A stretch of DNA of 64,000 bases from Flammeovirgaceae bacterium SG7u.111. GTDB lineage: Bacteria; Bacteroidota; Bacteroidia; Cytophagales; Flammeovirgaceae. The DNA lies in assembly GCA_034044135.1 (NCBI GenBank), contig CP139021.1, positions 759,635-823,634 on the forward strand. The letters are read 5' to 3'. The position numbers were made by a program, and so were the translations under genes. The notes under the pieces were generated by a model. That model was not told where the DNA came from and made no database searches. It was given only the letters and a program-made list of their open reading frames with translations. Below, piece after piece: positions 63,437-64,000 of the stretch. The first letter of the stretch is position 1. Each line of letters begins with the position of its first letter.

Positions 63437-64000
63437 ATGGCTAATTACAAAACCCCCGGGGTGTACATTAAGGAAATCCCTAAGTTTCCCCCATCTGTAG
63501 CACAAGTAGAAACCGCAATTCCGGCTTTTATTGGGCACACCGAAAAGGCAATAAGCAAAGGAGAGGATTTAACCCTGAACCCTACCCGAATCACCTCTTT
63601 GCTGGAGTACGAAACCTACTTTGGTGGGCCGCAAGCTGAAAATTCAATAGTAGTTACTTTGGCTCAAGAAGTAGATGCGGGAGACGTGGTGATTGCAGAA
63701 GAGCTCACCGGTGCTTTGTCTGGAGCTACGCCTTCGGCACACTTGATGTACTATGCGTTACAAATGTATTTTGCAAATGGAGGAGGTCCTTGCTACATAG
63801 TTTCGGTAGGTGCTTATTTAGCCGTTGGAGATGCTATTCCTTTGGTGCCATTGCAAGATGGACTTGCTACACTTCTCCAAGAAGACGAGCCAACCCTTAT
63901 CGTATTTCCGGAAGGGCAGGGAATGGCCGAGCCTGATTATTATACCTTGCAAAATGATTCATTAGCGCAGTGTAACAAATTGCAAGACAGGTTTGCCATT
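63437..64000 (+). CDS. contractile sheath protein of eCIS (cut by window end)
   Basis: 188 residues visible from the ATG at 63437, no stop before 64000. YKTPGVYIKEIPKFPPSVAQVETAIPAFIGHTEKA is the characteristic start of phage-tail-sheath-like proteins. The next segment ITSLLEYETYFGGPQ and MYFANGGGPCYIVSVG are sheath domain I features. It would form the contractile outer layer of the injection machine. The operon presumably continues with tube, baseplate and ATPase genes beyond the window. Confidence 0.9.
   Translation, partial: MANYKTPGVYIKEIPKFPPSVAQVETAIPAFIGHTEKAISKGEDLTLNPTRITSLLEYETYFGGPQAENSIVVTLAQEVDAGDVVIAEELTGALSGATPSAHLMYYALQMYFANGGGPCYIVSVGAYLAVGDAIPLVPLQDGLATLLQEDEPTLIVFPEGQGMAEPDYYTLQNDSLAQCNKLQDRFAI

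Noticed and set aside
1-64000. CRISPR array
   Set aside because: No series of regularly spaced direct repeats was seen; only short tandem or palindromic repeats.

Overview
The window reads as chromosome of a Bacteroidota bacterium, most likely a marine Cytophagales-type organism (inference). Supporting signs are a SusC/SusD pair with its own ECF sigma factor and FecR anti-sigma, a type IX secretion C-terminal sorting domain, a GWxTD-domain protein, many lipoproteins, FG-GAP/UnbV and vanadium-haloperoxidase-like genes, weak Shine-Dalgarno use and TAnnTTTG-like promoter boxes. No rRNA operon, CRISPR array or prophage was seen.

Layout. 1-0.4 kb is the right end of an ISL3-type insertion sequence that has cut off the 3' end of a small zinc-ribbon-like gene. 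0.7-10.9 kb holds housekeeping and envelope genes (GNAT, PlsC, FkbM methyltransferase, Tat-exported Gfo/Idh/MocA oxidoreductase, tricorn-like S41 protease, GH29 fucosidase). 10.9-11.9 kb is a RAYT (REP-associated HUH transposase) flanked by REP-like hairpins. 12.2-21.1 kb holds a DUF255/thioredoxin-like protein, a low-GC Crp/Fnr plus His-rich SRPBCC pair, a redox-flavoured group (AraC, PNPOx-like, GAPDH, DUF1348, AhpD-like) and a candidate structured RNA with its own terminator (19040-19237). 21.3-34.1 kb holds cobQ, a beta-barrel protein, rlmB, a T9SS-exported trypsin-like protease, an SRPBCC protein, a HAD phosphatase, a lipoprotein with a DegP-like protease domain and an FtsX/MacB-like permease.

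34.4-47.0 kb is one nutrient-acquisition locus on the minus strand: ECF sigma, FecR, SusC, SusD, then a large FG-GAP/ASPIC lipoprotein and a vanadium-haloperoxidase/PAP2-like lipoprotein. 48.0-53.7 kb is a complete late biotin operon (bioB-bioA-bioF-bioG-bioC-bioD, minus strand), preceded by an unidentified reading frame that runs through an intrinsic terminator. 55.5-55.7 kb carries an RNA-like unit with a promoter box, a tRNA-like T arm and a terminator.

56.2-64.0 kb leads into the most striking feature, the left part of an extracellular contractile injection system (eCIS): a DUF4255 (Pvc16/Afp16-type) protein, an unrecognised 407-residue protein with a possible carbohydrate-binding segment, and a contractile sheath protein cut by the window end. 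Upstream lie a PAS-LuxR regulator, a NusG-like (UpxY/RfaH-type) antitermination factor and a long untranslated leader with a hairpin, suggesting that the operon is switched on by a dedicated regulator and kept transcribed by a dedicated antiterminator. The neighbouring minus-strand gene is a ToxR-like membrane-anchored regulator.
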